Assembly (NCBI RefSeq): GCF_027947595.1
Contig: NZ_CP116257.1
Coordinates: 620,001 to 684,000 of the forward strand
From: Streptomyces lienomycini
GTDB lineage: Bacteria; Actinomycetota; Actinomycetes; Streptomycetales; Streptomycetaceae
DNA: 64,000 nucleotides
Direction of reading: 5' to 3'
Each line of letters starts with the position of its first letter. Position 1 is the stretch's first letter. This document shows positions 50,816-58,311 of the stretch, one piece after another. The notes beneath the pieces were generated by a model, which made no database searches, was not told the DNA's origin, and saw nothing but the letters and a program-made list of their open reading frames with translations. A program made the translations under genes and the position numbers.

Positions 50816-50842
50816 TTGTCCACAACTTCCGGGTTGTCCACA
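50816..50842 (+). promoter_or_regulatory. Two consensus DnaA boxes (TTGTCCACA)
   Basis: TTGTCCACA occurs at 50816-50824 and 50834-50842, both in the same orientation, 18 bp apart. It is the preferred Streptomyces DnaA-box sequence. The pair lies in the 89-bp gap before the SUKH-type gene. Confidence 0.6.
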
Positions 50843-50882
50843 GGCCCGCCCGGATGTCAGTGGCGGCCTGCATCATGAATCC

Positions 50883-51509
50883 ATGACCGAGATCGAGCAG
50901 TTGTTGGAACGGGTGGCCGCCAAGGCGCGGGACGTCCGCCCGTGGGGCTGGGACTCCCTGCCCGAGCCCGTGGACGGAGCGGCGCCCGGCCGGGCCGAGG
51001 CCGCCCTGGGCTTCCCGCTCCCCTCGCTGCTCGCCGAGCTGTACCTGCGCATAGGGGACGGCGGATTCGGCCCGGAATACGGTCTGCTGCCTCTGCTCGA
51101 CAGCCCGCCCGCCGGCGAGCCCGCCGCCGTCGTCCAGTACCTCGCCAACCGCGACGACGGCGACAAGGACCCCGACTGGCCCTGGCCCGAGGGCGTCCTC
51201 CCGATATCCCACTGGGGCTGCGCGATGTACGCGTGCGTCGACTGCCGCTCCCCACAGGCCACCGTCCTGCTCTTCGAGCCCAACGCCGGTGACGTCGACC
51301 ACGCCTGGTACGTCGACGCCCCGAGCCTCACGGACTGGCTGCGCAACTGGGTCGACGGCACGGGCTGGTACGAGGAGGCCAACGAGGGACCGGAGCCGAC
51401 CCCGTGGGCCGACTTCCCCCTACGCGCGGGGAGAGGGACCGCCGCTGCGCCCGCACAGACCCTGAGACCCCCTGAGACGAACGGACCGAGCCGCTCCCAC
51501 AGGACGTGA
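50883..51509 (+). CDS. SMI1/KNR4 (SUKH) family protein
   Basis: The 208-residue cytosolic protein has a SUKH-like pattern: IEQLLERV at the N-terminus, EAALGFPLPSLLAELYLRIGDGGFGP near 35-60, GVLPISHWGCAMYACVDC near 100-117 and VLLFEPN near 125. SUKH proteins often give immunity to toxins or act as adaptors. No toxin gene lies beside it. The start ATG 50883 lacks an RBS. Confidence 0.75.
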   Translation: MTEIEQLLERVAAKARDVRPWGWDSLPEPVDGAAPGRAEAALGFPLPSLLAELYLRIGDGGFGPEYGLLPLLDSPPAGEPAAVVQYLANRDDGDKDPDWPWPEGVLPISHWGCAMYACVDCRSPQATVLLFEPNAGDVDHAWYVDAPSLTDWLRNWVDGTGWYEEANEGPEPTPWADFPLRAGRGTAAAPAQTLRPPETNGPSRSHRT

Positions 51510-51897
51510 GGTGCCGACGCCAGGCTCGCCGAGCCGCTGCCCCGTGCCCATGGACCTACGTGTCTCCCGAGGCCGGATACCGGCCGGCCGGGCCGGGCCG
51601 GGGACATGGCGTTGCAGTAGGCGACGACGGCTGCCACGGCGAGGGCGGGGCGGTGAAGAGCCCGGCACCGGTCACGGAGCCGAGCCCCACGACGGCAGCA
51701 TCGCCCAGCCCGCCGGGTCCGACGCAGTGCCGAATCCGCGGGTGTCATGGCGGCGCACCGCACTGATCAGCCTGATCAGCGCAACCACCGGGCGCGGTCG
51801 GAACGTCCTCCCCACCAAGAAGACATGAACACCGCGGAGGAACGAGCCCACGGCACTGGGACAGCGCGGGCACAGCGAGAAAGGGCAGGATCACGGC
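51510..51897. other. Intergenic region, nothing recognised
   Basis: The 388 bp between the SUKH-type and GlsB genes give only short Arg/Pro/Gly-rich open frames with no RBS or family resemblance. I see no repeats or strong hairpins. Confidence 0.5.
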
Positions 51898-52164
51898 ATG
51901 ACCGTCATCGGCTGGATCATCCTCGGACTTTTTGCCGGAGCCATCGCCAAGTTCCTGCTGCCGGGCCGCGACCCGGGCGGGTTCATAGGAACCACCGTCA
52001 TCGGCATCGCCGGTGCGTTCATCGGCGGCTGGATATCGGCCCGCTGGCTGGACCACCCGATCAGCAAGGACTTCTACGACGGTGCCACCTGGGCGGCCGC
52101 GATCGGCGGTTCCCTCGTGCTCCTGGTCGCCTACCGGCTCCTGTTCGGCAACTCGCGCGACTGA
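51898..52164 (+). CDS. GlsB/YeaQ/YmgE-family small membrane protein
   Basis: The 88-residue protein has three glycine-rich helices (WIILGLFAGAIAKFLLPGRDPGG, FIGTTVIGIAGAFIGGWIS, WAAAIGGSLVLLVAYRLLF), typical of transglycosylase-associated stress proteins. The molecular role is unknown. AGGAT lies upstream of the ATG. A strong terminator follows. Confidence 0.92.
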   Translation: MTVIGWIILGLFAGAIAKFLLPGRDPGGFIGTTVIGIAGAFIGGWISARWLDHPISKDFYDGATWAAAIGGSLVLLVAYRLLFGNSRD

Positions 52165-52181
52165 CACGCGCGGACCGCGAA

Positions 52182-52219
52182 CGGAAAGGGTGGGCACCGC
52201 CGGGTGCCCACCCTTTCCG
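52182..52219 (+). terminator. Terminator hairpin after GlsB-type gene
   Basis: A perfect 17-bp stem CGGAAAGGGTGGGCACC/GGTGCCCACCCTTTCCG with a 4-nt loop lies 17 bp past the stop. Confidence 0.85.
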
Positions 52220-52260
52220 CCGACGGAGGGCCGACGGGGACCTGTGCGCCACCGTGTCCT

Positions 52261-52308
52261 CGGCTCAGCAGGTCACCGGCTCAGCAGGTCACCGGCTCAG
52301 CAGGTCAC
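52261..52308. repeat. 16-bp tandem repeat, three copies, at yajQ 3' end
   Basis: CGGCTCAGCAGGTCAC repeats at 52261, 52277 and 52293. The last copy covers the yajQ stop codon, and each copy carries an in-phase-like TGA on the minus strand. Confidence 0.9.
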
Positions 52309-52793
52309 CGGTAGTTCACGAACTGCAGCGCGAAGTCGAAGTCCTGGCCCTTCAGCAGGGCGATCACGGTCTGCAGGTCGTCCCGGCTCTTCGAGGAGAC
52401 CCGCAGTTCCTCGCCCTGCACCTGGGCCTTCACGCCCTTGGGGCCCTCGTCGCGGATGAGCTTGGCCACCTTCTTCGCGTTGTCCTGGGAAATGCCCTCC
52501 TCGATCGACGCGAAGATCTTGTACTCCTTGCCGGAGAGCTGGGGCTCGCCCGCGTCCAGAGCCTTGAGCGAGATGCCGCGCTTGATCAGCTTGGACTGGA
52601 AGACGTCGAGGACTGCGCTCACCCGGTCCTCGGAGTTGGCCTCCATGAGGATCTTCTCCCCGGACCACGAGATCGAGGCCCCCACGCCCTTGAAGTCGTA
52701 GCGCTGCGAGATCTCCTTGGCGGCCTGGTTGAGGGCGTTGTCGACCTCCTGCCGCTCGACCTTCGAGACGATGTCGAAACTGGAGTCGGCCAT
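52305..52793 (-). CDS. yajQ: YajQ-family nucleotide-binding protein
   Basis: The 162-residue cytosolic protein matches the YajQ family along its length: [47 protein letters not shown] and the C-terminal [17 protein letters not shown]. Two ferredoxin-like domains; family members bind nucleotides or c-di-GMP. AAGGAG is 9 nt before ATG 52793. Confidence 0.96.
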   Translation of the reverse strand: MADSSFDIVSKVERQEVDNALNQAAKEISQRYDFKGVGASISWSGEKILMEANSEDRVSAVLDVFQSKLIKRGISLKALDAGEPQLSGKEYKIFASIEEGISQDNAKKVAKLIRDEGPKGVKAQVQGEELRVSSKSRDDLQTVIALLKGQDFDFALQFVNYR

Positions 52794-53028
52794 GTCCTGT
52801 GGCTCCTTGTATCTGGGTGCGTGTCGGGCCGCGTATCGGGTCCGTACCGGCATACGTCGACGGCCACCGGGCCCCGCAGGGTCCTCGGCCGCATCCGGAC
52901 AAGCCTAGTCACCCGCCGCACCCCGGGCGGCGATCAATCGGGTGGCGAAGCACCCCGCCACATCAGGTATTGTTTACGTCGTTGCCACGGAGCACCACCG
53001 AAAGGCGGTTCGAAGGGCAGCGAACCCC

Positions 53029-53110
53029 GGCGGTGTGCCCGAGCGGCCAAAGGGAGCAGACTGTAAATCTGCCGGCTCAGCCTTCCCAGGTTCGAATCCT
53101 GGCGCCGCCA
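53029..53110 (+). tRNA. tRNA-Tyr (GTA)
   Basis: The acceptor GGCGGTG pairs with CGCCGCC; anticodon GTA at 53063-53065; T arm CCAGG-TTCGAAT-CCTGG. A long variable arm (GGCTCAGCC-type) makes it class II, as expected for bacterial tRNA-Tyr. CCA is not encoded. A TATTGT -10-like element lies at 52968-52973. In S. coelicolor this gene is the SLP1 attachment site; here it is uninterrupted. Confidence 0.97.
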
Positions 53111-53121
53111 CACGGGAACGA

Positions 53122-53164
53122 AAGGGCCCCGTGACCTGTCTTAATGGCAGGTCACGGGGCCCTT
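53122..53164 (+). terminator. Terminator hairpin after tRNA-Tyr
   Basis: A perfect 17-bp stem AAGGGCCCCGTGACCTG/CAGGTCACGGGGCCCTT with a 9-nt loop begins 12 bp past the tRNA. Confidence 0.85.
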
Positions 53165-53259
53165 CGTCATGGGGTGACGTCCTGGTGGCCGGGAAGAGGG
53201 GGCTGGGGCGGGGCTGGGGCGTGGCCTCGGGGGGTGTGGGGCGGGGGCAGACTGGTGTC

Positions 53260-53478
53260 ATGGTGTCGTCCTCCCGCCGCAGGATCTGCCCCGAGTGCCG
53301 TCGCGAGATCGCCGTCGTCGCCGGGCGGTACGCGCGTCATGACCCGCCGGGTGCGCGGGGGAGTGGTGACCTGGTGTCCTGCCCGGGTTCGCGTCGGCCG
53401 GCGCAACTCGGTGCGGCTCAGCCGTCCTTGGACGGGTACCTCGTCCCCGACTTCCCCGGGCAGCTGCCCCTGTTCTGA
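53260..53478 (+). CDS. Small protein with N-terminal Cys pair
   Basis: The 72-residue hypothetical protein starts with a basic segment then CPECRREIAVVAGRYARHDPPG and a later cysteine in LVSCPGSRRPA, like half of a zinc ribbon. It ends LVPDFPGQLPLF. CAGACT (53248-53253) sits 6 nt before the ATG, so it may be leaderless. The family is unknown to me. Confidence 0.6.
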   Translation: MVSSSRRRICPECRREIAVVAGRYARHDPPGARGSGDLVSCPGSRRPAQLGAAQPSLDGYLVPDFPGQLPLF

Positions 53479-53502
53479 CCGGACGTCCGCTCCGCGCGGC
53501 CC

Positions 53503-54159
53503 TCAGTTCCCGGCCACCGACTTCACCGCCACCGACGCGGGCGTCGAACCGCTGATCAGCTCCAGCGTCAGGCCGTTCGTGGCCGGGGTGTCGACCAGTT
53601 CCGCCAGGACGGCGGCGACGTCGTCGCGCGGGACGGGGCCGCGGCCGGTGTGGGCCTCCAGGCGGACGAGGCCCGTGCCCGCCTCGTCCGTCAGGGAGCC
53701 GGGGCGCAGGATCGTCCAGTCCAACGCGTCCAGCGAACCGACGTACGCGTCCGCCTCGCCCTTGGCGCGCAGGTAGACGTCGAAGATCTCGTCGCCTTCG
53801 TGCCGGGAGTCGGCGCCCATGGACGACACGACCACGAGGCGCCGTACGCCCGCCAGGACCGCAGCGTCCGCGAAGAGGACCGCCGCCGCCTTGTCCACCG
53901 TGTCCTTGCGGGCCGCCCCGCTGCCGGGGCCCGCGCCCGCCGCGAAGACGGCCGCGTCGGCACCCCGCAACCGCTCCGCCACCTCCTCGACCGAGGCCGA
54001 CTCCAGGTCCAGCACGATCGGTTCGGCGCCGGCCGCCCGCAGATCGTCGGCCTGCTCGGCCTTGCGGATGATGCCCGCCACCTCGTCACCGCGCGCGGCG
54101 AGCAACCGCTCCAGCCGCAGCGCGATCTGACCATGACCACCAGCGATGACAATGCGCAT
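53503..54159 (-). CDS. NAD(P)-binding SDR-like protein (YwnB/NmrA type)
   Basis: The 218-residue protein has the Rossmann motif MRIVIAGGHGQIALRLERLLAARG at its start, then VVVSSMGADS and DWTILRPGSLTDEAGTGLV, as in atypical short-chain dehydrogenases of the YwnB group. Substrate is unknown. TACGGT lies 7 nt upstream of ATG 54159, so it may be leaderless. Confidence 0.88.
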   Translation of the reverse strand: MRIVIAGGHGQIALRLERLLAARGDEVAGIIRKAEQADDLRAAGAEPIVLDLESASVEEVAERLRGADAAVFAAGAGPGSGAARKDTVDKAAAVLFADAAVLAGVRRLVVVSSMGADSRHEGDEIFDVYLRAKGEADAYVGSLDALDWTILRPGSLTDEAGTGLVRLEAHTGRGPVPRDDVAAVLAELVDTPATNGLTLELISGSTPASVAVKSVAGN

Positions 54160-54407
54160 GCCTTCGACCGTACGCCCCGACGGCCGTCCGCGCCGCACGA
54201 CTTCGACCGCCCGCGTCGCACCACCTCGGCGCCCAGCCCGCTCCCCACCGGGCCGCTCCCACAAGGTCTCCCCACAGACATTCCTCACGGGCCTCCCTTA
54301 CGGGCCTCCCTCACAGGGCTTCACCCACGTATTCCCTCCCGCCGGCCTCTCTCGCGGGCCCTCTCCCCAGCGGGCCTTCTCCCCAGGAGGCCTCAGGCCA
54401 GGAGGCC

Positions 54408-55739
54408 TCAGGCCAGGTCCCCGCGCCCGTCACGGCCGTCTCGGCCGTCTCGCCGCCCCTGCCCGCCGCGCCCCTGCCGGGGCAGCCCCAGGTCCGTCGA
54501 GGCGGTCGAGTCGCCGTACTCCCGTACCGCGCTGGTCCGCGCCACCACGCGCCCCCGGTGCACCACGATCCGGCTGTACGCGAGGGACAGCGCGCCCGCC
54601 AGCCGGTCCCCGCGTACGGCGACGAGTTCGGCCGGGAAACCCGCCTCCACTCGTACCTCGGGCAGGCCGAGGGCCTCCCGTGCCGCCGTGCTCACCGCGT
54701 CGTACGCCTCCTCGGGGCGCAGCCCGTGGCGTGAGGCCAGCAGGTAGGCCGCATCCAGCGGGTCGCCACGCCCGACCGGGTGGGACACGTCCCGCAGCGC
54801 GCCGCTCCCGGCGGCGACCCGCACCCCGGCCGACCGCAGCAGCCGTACCGGAGCCGTGCCGTCCGGGTGGTCCACGGCACCGCAGGCGCCCTGCGGCAGG
54901 CAGACCACCGTGACCCCGGCCGCCGCGAGCTGGTCCGCGGCCCGGGATACCGTGTCGGCGGGCAGCCGGCCCAGGCCGTCGCAGGGACCGATGGCCACGC
55001 CGGGGCGCAGTCCGCCCGCCATGGCCGCCAGGCGGGCCAGCCGGGCCGGATCGGCGGCGTCCGTGTGCAGGTCGACGGGGCGGCCGTGCTCGGCGGCGAC
55101 CTCCAGGACCGCCTCCACGTACCCTGCCGGATCGGGGTCGAGGTCCGGGCATCCGCCCACCACGTCCGCGCCCATCTTGAGCGCGTCCCGCAGTATCGCC
55201 AGCCCGTCGGCGCCCGCCACTCCGGTCAGCACCCTCGGCATCGCCACCGCGGTCAGTTCCGTGAGCCCGTGCAGCGAGCGCCGGGCCCGCAGTACGGCAG
55301 TCAGCGCCCCCAGCCCCGGAACGTCGCCCACCCGCACGTGCGCCCGCAGCGCGGTGGCCCCGTGTCCCAGCTGGAGCAGGGCGGCCTCGGTGGCCCGGCG
55401 CTGGACGTCCTCGGGGTCGTCGGAGACGGGGCCCGGGGTGTCCGCGGTGAGCGCCGTGTCGGCGTGGACGTGGGGATCGGCGGGGGCGGGCAGGAGCAGG
55501 TAGCCGCCGAGGTCCAGGCGGGTGCCGGGGCCGGGAGCACGCCCCGGGGTGAGGCTGCCGAGGGGGCGGCCCGGGGTGAGGCTGCCGGCCGTGCCGACCG
55601 CCTCGATACGGCCGCCGTGGAGCCGTACGTCCACGGTCCGGCCGTCGGTGAGCCGAGCCCCGGCGAGCAACAGCGAGCCGCGGCCGACGGGGCCCGAGGG
55701 GGAGGGCGAGTGGGGCGGCTGCGGCTGGCTGTCGGGCAT
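54408..55739 (-). CDS. Amidohydrolase-family protein (cytosine-deaminase-like), catalytic residues lost
   Basis: The 443-residue protein follows the cytosine deaminase (CodA-like) layout. H90-x-H92 is in PADPHVHADTAL and H225 is in VDLHTDAADPA. The catalytic Glu of HCDE is Ala228, the usual SHC histidine is Pro252 (AIGPCDGL), and the GSD aspartate is Gly313 (AAGSGALRD). With these gone it is probably not a hydrolase. GSLTPGR occurs twice near the N-terminus, and the C-terminus has (GRD)n repeats. Confidence 0.8.
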   Translation of the reverse strand: MPDSQPQPPHSPSPSGPVGRGSLLLAGARLTDGRTVDVRLHGGRIEAVGTAGSLTPGRPLGSLTPGRAPGPGTRLDLGGYLLLPAPADPHVHADTALTADTPGPVSDDPEDVQRRATEAALLQLGHGATALRAHVRVGDVPGLGALTAVLRARRSLHGLTELTAVAMPRVLTGVAGADGLAILRDALKMGADVVGGCPDLDPDPAGYVEAVLEVAAEHGRPVDLHTDAADPARLARLAAMAGGLRPGVAIGPCDGLGRLPADTVSRAADQLAAAGVTVVCLPQGACGAVDHPDGTAPVRLLRSAGVRVAAGSGALRDVSHPVGRGDPLDAAYLLASRHGLRPEEAYDAVSTAAREALGLPEVRVEAGFPAELVAVRGDRLAGALSLAYSRIVVHRGRVVARTSAVREYGDSTASTDLGLPRQGRGGQGRRDGRDGRDGRGDLA

Positions 55740-55910
55740 CTCGCTCCTCTGGGCTCGGGGCTGCGCAGTGGGGGACGCAAGATCACGCAGAGTGAGACGA
55801 GCCTAGGACGGTGATCAGCCCGTGGCGCGGAGGAGCGCAATAGTCGTACCGGTGCGGTCCGCCGTCTCCGGGTGGTCGGGACGGGACGGGGCAGGGGCGG
55901 CGAAACGGAT

Positions 55911-55940
55911 TTGGGCGAACGGCGGGCGACCGTGTAATGT
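55911..55940 (+). promoter_or_regulatory. Promoter for the tRNA-Thr/tRNA-Met operon
   Basis: TTGGGC (55911-55916), an 18-bp spacer and TAATGT (55935-55940) lie 11 bp upstream of tRNA-Thr. Confidence 0.6.
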
Positions 55941-55951
55941 CTTCATCGCTC

Positions 55952-56024
55952 GCCCCAATAGCTCAGTCGGCAGAGCGTCTCCATGGTAAGGAGAAGGTCA
56001 ACGGTTCGATTCCGTTTTGGGGCT
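55952..56024 (+). tRNA. tRNA-Thr (GGT)
   Basis: 73 nt with acceptor GCCCCAA/TTGGGGC, D arm GCTC-AGTCGGCA-GAGC, anticodon loop ATGGTAA (GGT at 55985-55987) and T arm AACGG-TTCGATT-CCGTT. CCA is not encoded. Confidence 0.97.
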
Positions 56025-56070
56025 CTGGTGTGAGAGGTTCCCGTCGCAAGGCGGGGCCCGATCGCATCAC

Positions 56071-56143
56071 AGCGGTGTAGCTCAGTCGGTAGAGCAAGCG
56101 GCTCATAATCGCTGTGTCACCGGTTCAAGTCCGGTCACCGCTA
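56071..56143 (+). tRNA. tRNA-Met (CAT), elongator
   Basis: 73 nt with acceptor AGCGGTG/CACCGCT (A1-T72 paired, so not initiator), D arm GCTC...GAGC, anticodon CAT at 56104-56106 and T arm ACCGG-TTCAAGT-CCGGT. It lies 46 bp after tRNA-Thr. Confidence 0.97.
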
Positions 56144-56148
56144 CTTTC

Positions 56149-56186
56149 AGTAGCCGATTGCGGGGTCGGTCCTTCAATCGGCTACT
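56149..56186 (+). terminator. Hairpin after tRNA-Met
   Basis: Perfect 12-bp stem AGTAGCCGATTG/CAATCGGCTACT with a 14-nt loop, followed by CTTTCC. It begins 5 bp past the tRNA and probably ends the tRNA transcript or attenuates rpmG. Confidence 0.7.
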
Positions 56187-56234
56187 CTTTCCTGCGTTAA
56201 TACCATCAATCCGTTCGTCAAGGAGTGCACTCAC

Positions 56235-56399
56235 GTGGCTGCCACCGACGTCCGCCCGAAGATCACGCTGGCCTGCGTGGAGTGCAAGGAGCGGAACTAC
56301 ATCACCAAGAAGAACCGGCGTAACAACCCGGACCGACTGGAGATGAAGAAGCACTGCCCGCGTTGCAACGCGCACACCGCGCACCGCGAAACGCGATAA
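56235..56399 (+). CDS. rpmG: 50S ribosomal protein L33 (zinc form)
   Basis: The 54-residue protein has [21 protein letters not shown] and [15 protein letters not shown], two C-x2-C pairs that bind zinc. GTG 56235 follows AAGGAG at 10 nt. It follows the tRNA-Met gene and precedes hadA/hadB, the same order as in mycobacteria. Confidence 0.98.
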   Translation: MAATDVRPKITLACVECKERNYITKKNRRNNPDRLEMKKHCPRCNAHTAHRETR

Positions 56400-56410
56400 A
56401 TCAGGCTCGT

Positions 56411-56449
56411 ACGTGAGGCCGTTCCCGATTCTCGGGGACGGCCTCACGT
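56411..56449 (+). terminator. Terminator hairpin after rpmG
   Basis: A 12-bp stem ACGTGAGGCCGT/ACGGCCTCACGT, with an inner CCC/GGG extension, begins 12 bp past the stop. Confidence 0.8.
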
Positions 56450-56497
56450 CGTTTCGTAGGCCAGTCAGACAGACAGACAGCAGGAGGTGCCGAGCCC

Positions 56498-56950
56498 ATG
56501 GCGCTCGACCAGTCGTTCGTGGGGCGGGCCTATCCGCCCACCGAGCCCTACGAGGTGGGCCGGGAGAAGATCCGCGAGTTCGCGGAGGCGGTGGGGGACA
56601 CCAACCCGGCGTACACCGACACCGAGGCCGCGAAGGCGCTCGGCCATCCGGATGTGATCGCGCCGCCCACCTTCGTGTTCTCGATCACGTTCAAGGCGGC
56701 CGGTCAGGTCGTCCAGGACCCGCAGCTCGGTCTGGACTACAGCCGGGTGGTGCACGGTGACCAGAAGTTCTCCTACGTCCGCCCGGTGCGGGCGGGAGAC
56801 CGGCTCACGGTCACCTCGACGATCGAGGCGATCAAGTCGATGGCGGGCAACGACATCCTGGACATCCGCGGCGAGGTTCACGACGAGGCCGGCGAGCACG
56901 TCGTGACCGCCTGGACCAAGCTCGTGGCCCGTGCGGCCGAGGAGGCGTGA
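56498..56950 (+). CDS. MaoC-like N-terminal hotdog dehydratase subunit (HadA type)
   Basis: The 150-residue protein has the FAS1-dehydratase-like hotdog fold: GRAYPPTEPYEVGREKIREFAEAVGDTNPAYTD, PPTFVFSITFKAA and VHGDQKFSYVRPVRAGD. In mycobacteria HadA stabilises HadB in (3R)-hydroxyacyl-ACP dehydration. Streptomyces has no mycolates, so its substrate is unknown. CAGGAGG precedes the ATG; hadB begins 8 bp after the stop. Confidence 0.9.
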   Translation: MALDQSFVGRAYPPTEPYEVGREKIREFAEAVGDTNPAYTDTEAAKALGHPDVIAPPTFVFSITFKAAGQVVQDPQLGLDYSRVVHGDQKFSYVRPVRAGDRLTVTSTIEAIKSMAGNDILDIRGEVHDEAGEHVVTAWTKLVARAAEEA

Positions 56951-56957
56951 GCATCCC

Positions 56958-57398
56958 ATGACGCAGCCCGTGAAGGCGAAGATCGCGTACAGCGACGTCG
57001 AGGTCGGCACCGAACTGCCTCCGCAGAGCTTCCCCGTGGACCGCGCCACGCTCGTGCGGTACGCGGGTGCCTCCGGCGACTTCAACCCGATCCACTGGAA
57101 CGAGAAGTTCGCCAAAGAGGTCGGCCTGCCGGACGTCATCGCGCACGGCATGTTCACCATGGCCGAGGCGATCCGCGTCGTCACCGACTGGACCGGGGAC
57201 CCGGGCGCGGTCGTGGAGTACGGCGTCCGCTTCACCAGGCCCGTCGTCGTCCCGAACGACGACCGGGGCGCCGTGATCGAGGTCAGCGGCAAGGTGGGGG
57301 CCAAGCTCGACGACAACACCGTCCGCGTCGACCTCACGGCCACCAGCGCCGGCCAGAAGGTCCTCGGCATGTCCCGGGCGGTCGTACGACTGGGCTGA
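56958..57398 (+). CDS. MaoC-like (3R)-hydroxyacyl-ACP dehydratase (HadB type)
   Basis: The 146-residue catalytic partner has the hydratase motif YAGASGDFNPIHWNEKFAKEVG (Asp and His dyad) and VIAHGMFTMAEAIRVV. It probably forms a heterodimer with the preceding protein and dehydrates hydroxyacyl chains in fatty-acid or related synthesis. GAGGCG precedes ATG 56958. Confidence 0.92.
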   Translation: MTQPVKAKIAYSDVEVGTELPPQSFPVDRATLVRYAGASGDFNPIHWNEKFAKEVGLPDVIAHGMFTMAEAIRVVTDWTGDPGAVVEYGVRFTRPVVVPNDDRGAVIEVSGKVGAKLDDNTVRVDLTATSAGQKVLGMSRAVVRLG

Positions 57399-57419
57399 CC
57401 CGGTCGCGTACGAGCCGCC

Positions 57420-57469
57420 AAGGGGTGTCCTCCCTCGTCTTCCACTGGAGGACGAGGAGGACGCCCCTT
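57420..57469 (+). terminator. Terminator hairpin after hadB
   Basis: A long hairpin (AAGGGGTGTCCTCC arm with GGAGGACGCCCCTT arm, extended by CTCGTC/GACGAG, with G-T pairs) begins 22 bp past the stop. Confidence 0.75.
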
Positions 57470-57569
57470 ACCGCTGTTCGCCCACCCTGGCCGCCGCGCG
57501 CGGCAGCCGTGCCCGGCAGCGGCGCCTCGCGTCCGGCGACTCGGAATCGCGGGAGACGCCTTGAACGCC

Positions 57570-57599
57570 TTGACGGAGTTAGTGATTGAGTACTAACTT
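57570..57599 (+). promoter_or_regulatory. Leaderless promoter of the tetR gene overlapping its operator
   Basis: TTGACG (57570-57575), an 18-bp spacer and TAACTT (57594-57599) place the start of transcription at the ATG (57607). The operator GTTAGT-N8-ACTAAC (57578-57597) covers the spacer and most of the -10. Confidence 0.7.
57578..57597. promoter_or_regulatory. TetR operator copy 1 (GTTAGT-N8-ACTAAC)
   Basis: Perfect 6-bp arms (7 bp counting flanking A/T) with an 8-bp centre. The same arms and spacing recur at 58228-58247 before the efflux gene. Confidence 0.8.
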
Positions 57600-57606
57600 A
57601 CTTCTC

Positions 57607-58179
57607 ATGGTCAGGATGAGCGCAGAGGAGCGGCGCGAAAGCGTCGTCCGCGCGGCGACGAGCGAGTTCGCCCGGGGTGGCTTCTACGGCACATCCACGG
57701 AGGCCATCGCCAAGCGGGTGGGAGTCTCCCAGCCGTACCTCTTCCGGCTCTTCCCGGGAAAGAAGGCGATCTTCCTCGCGGTGGCGGAGCGGTGTCTGCA
57801 GGACACGCGCCGGGTCTTGGAGGAGGCGTCCGAGGGGCTGCACGGCGAAGAGGCCCTGCACGCCATGGCCGTGGCCTACGGGCGGCTGATCGCCGAGCAG
57901 CCCGAGAAGCTGCAGATGCAGTTGCAGGTGTACGTCGCGGTCGCGGCGGCCGAGGCGGCCGGGGACCACGAGTTCGGCGAGATGGTGCGCAAGGGCTGGC
58001 TGGAGCTGTGGGACGCCGTGCGGGTGCCCCTCGGCGGCGACGTCGACGAGACGACCAGCTTCATGGCGTACGGCATGCTCATCAACACCCTGGCCGGCAT
58101 GGGCTTCCCGCCGGAGCACCGGATCTGGGAGGGGCTTTCCGTCACGACGCGGTTCCACCGCTACCAGGAAGAGGCGTAG
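57607..58179 (+). CDS. TetR-family transcriptional regulator
   Basis: The 190-residue repressor has an N-terminal TetR HTH (RRESVVRAATSEFARGGFYGTSTEAIAKRVGVSQPYLFRLFPGKKAIF) and a helical ligand domain. It begins MVRMSAEERR at ATG 57607; this choice fits the adjacent leaderless promoter. The two identical operators suggest that it represses itself and the downstream MFS exporter. The inducing ligand is unknown. Confidence 0.93.
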   Translation: MVRMSAEERRESVVRAATSEFARGGFYGTSTEAIAKRVGVSQPYLFRLFPGKKAIFLAVAERCLQDTRRVLEEASEGLHGEEALHAMAVAYGRLIAEQPEKLQMQLQVYVAVAAAEAAGDHEFGEMVRKGWLELWDAVRVPLGGDVDETTSFMAYGMLINTLAGMGFPPEHRIWEGLSVTTRFHRYQEEA

Positions 58180-58227
58180 GAGCACCGGGGCTGCGGGAGG
58201 GGCGCGCGCTCCTGCATGACCTCGAAA

Positions 58228-58247
58228 GTTAGTCATCAATTACTAAC
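58228..58247. promoter_or_regulatory. TetR operator copy 2 (GTTAGT-N8-ACTAAC)
   Basis: Same 6-bp arms and 8-bp spacing as copy 1, 49 bp after the tetR stop and 65 bp before the efflux gene start. Confidence 0.8.
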
Positions 58248-58311
58248 CCGACGTGGACCACACATGGCGCGGCCACACGTCAACAGGCAGTGCACACCCT
58301 CTGGGGGAGAG

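Noticed and set aside
53029..53164. Integrated element or attL/attR pair at tRNA-Tyr
   Set aside because: No duplicated tRNA 3' segment, integrase or excisionase gene is present within the window.
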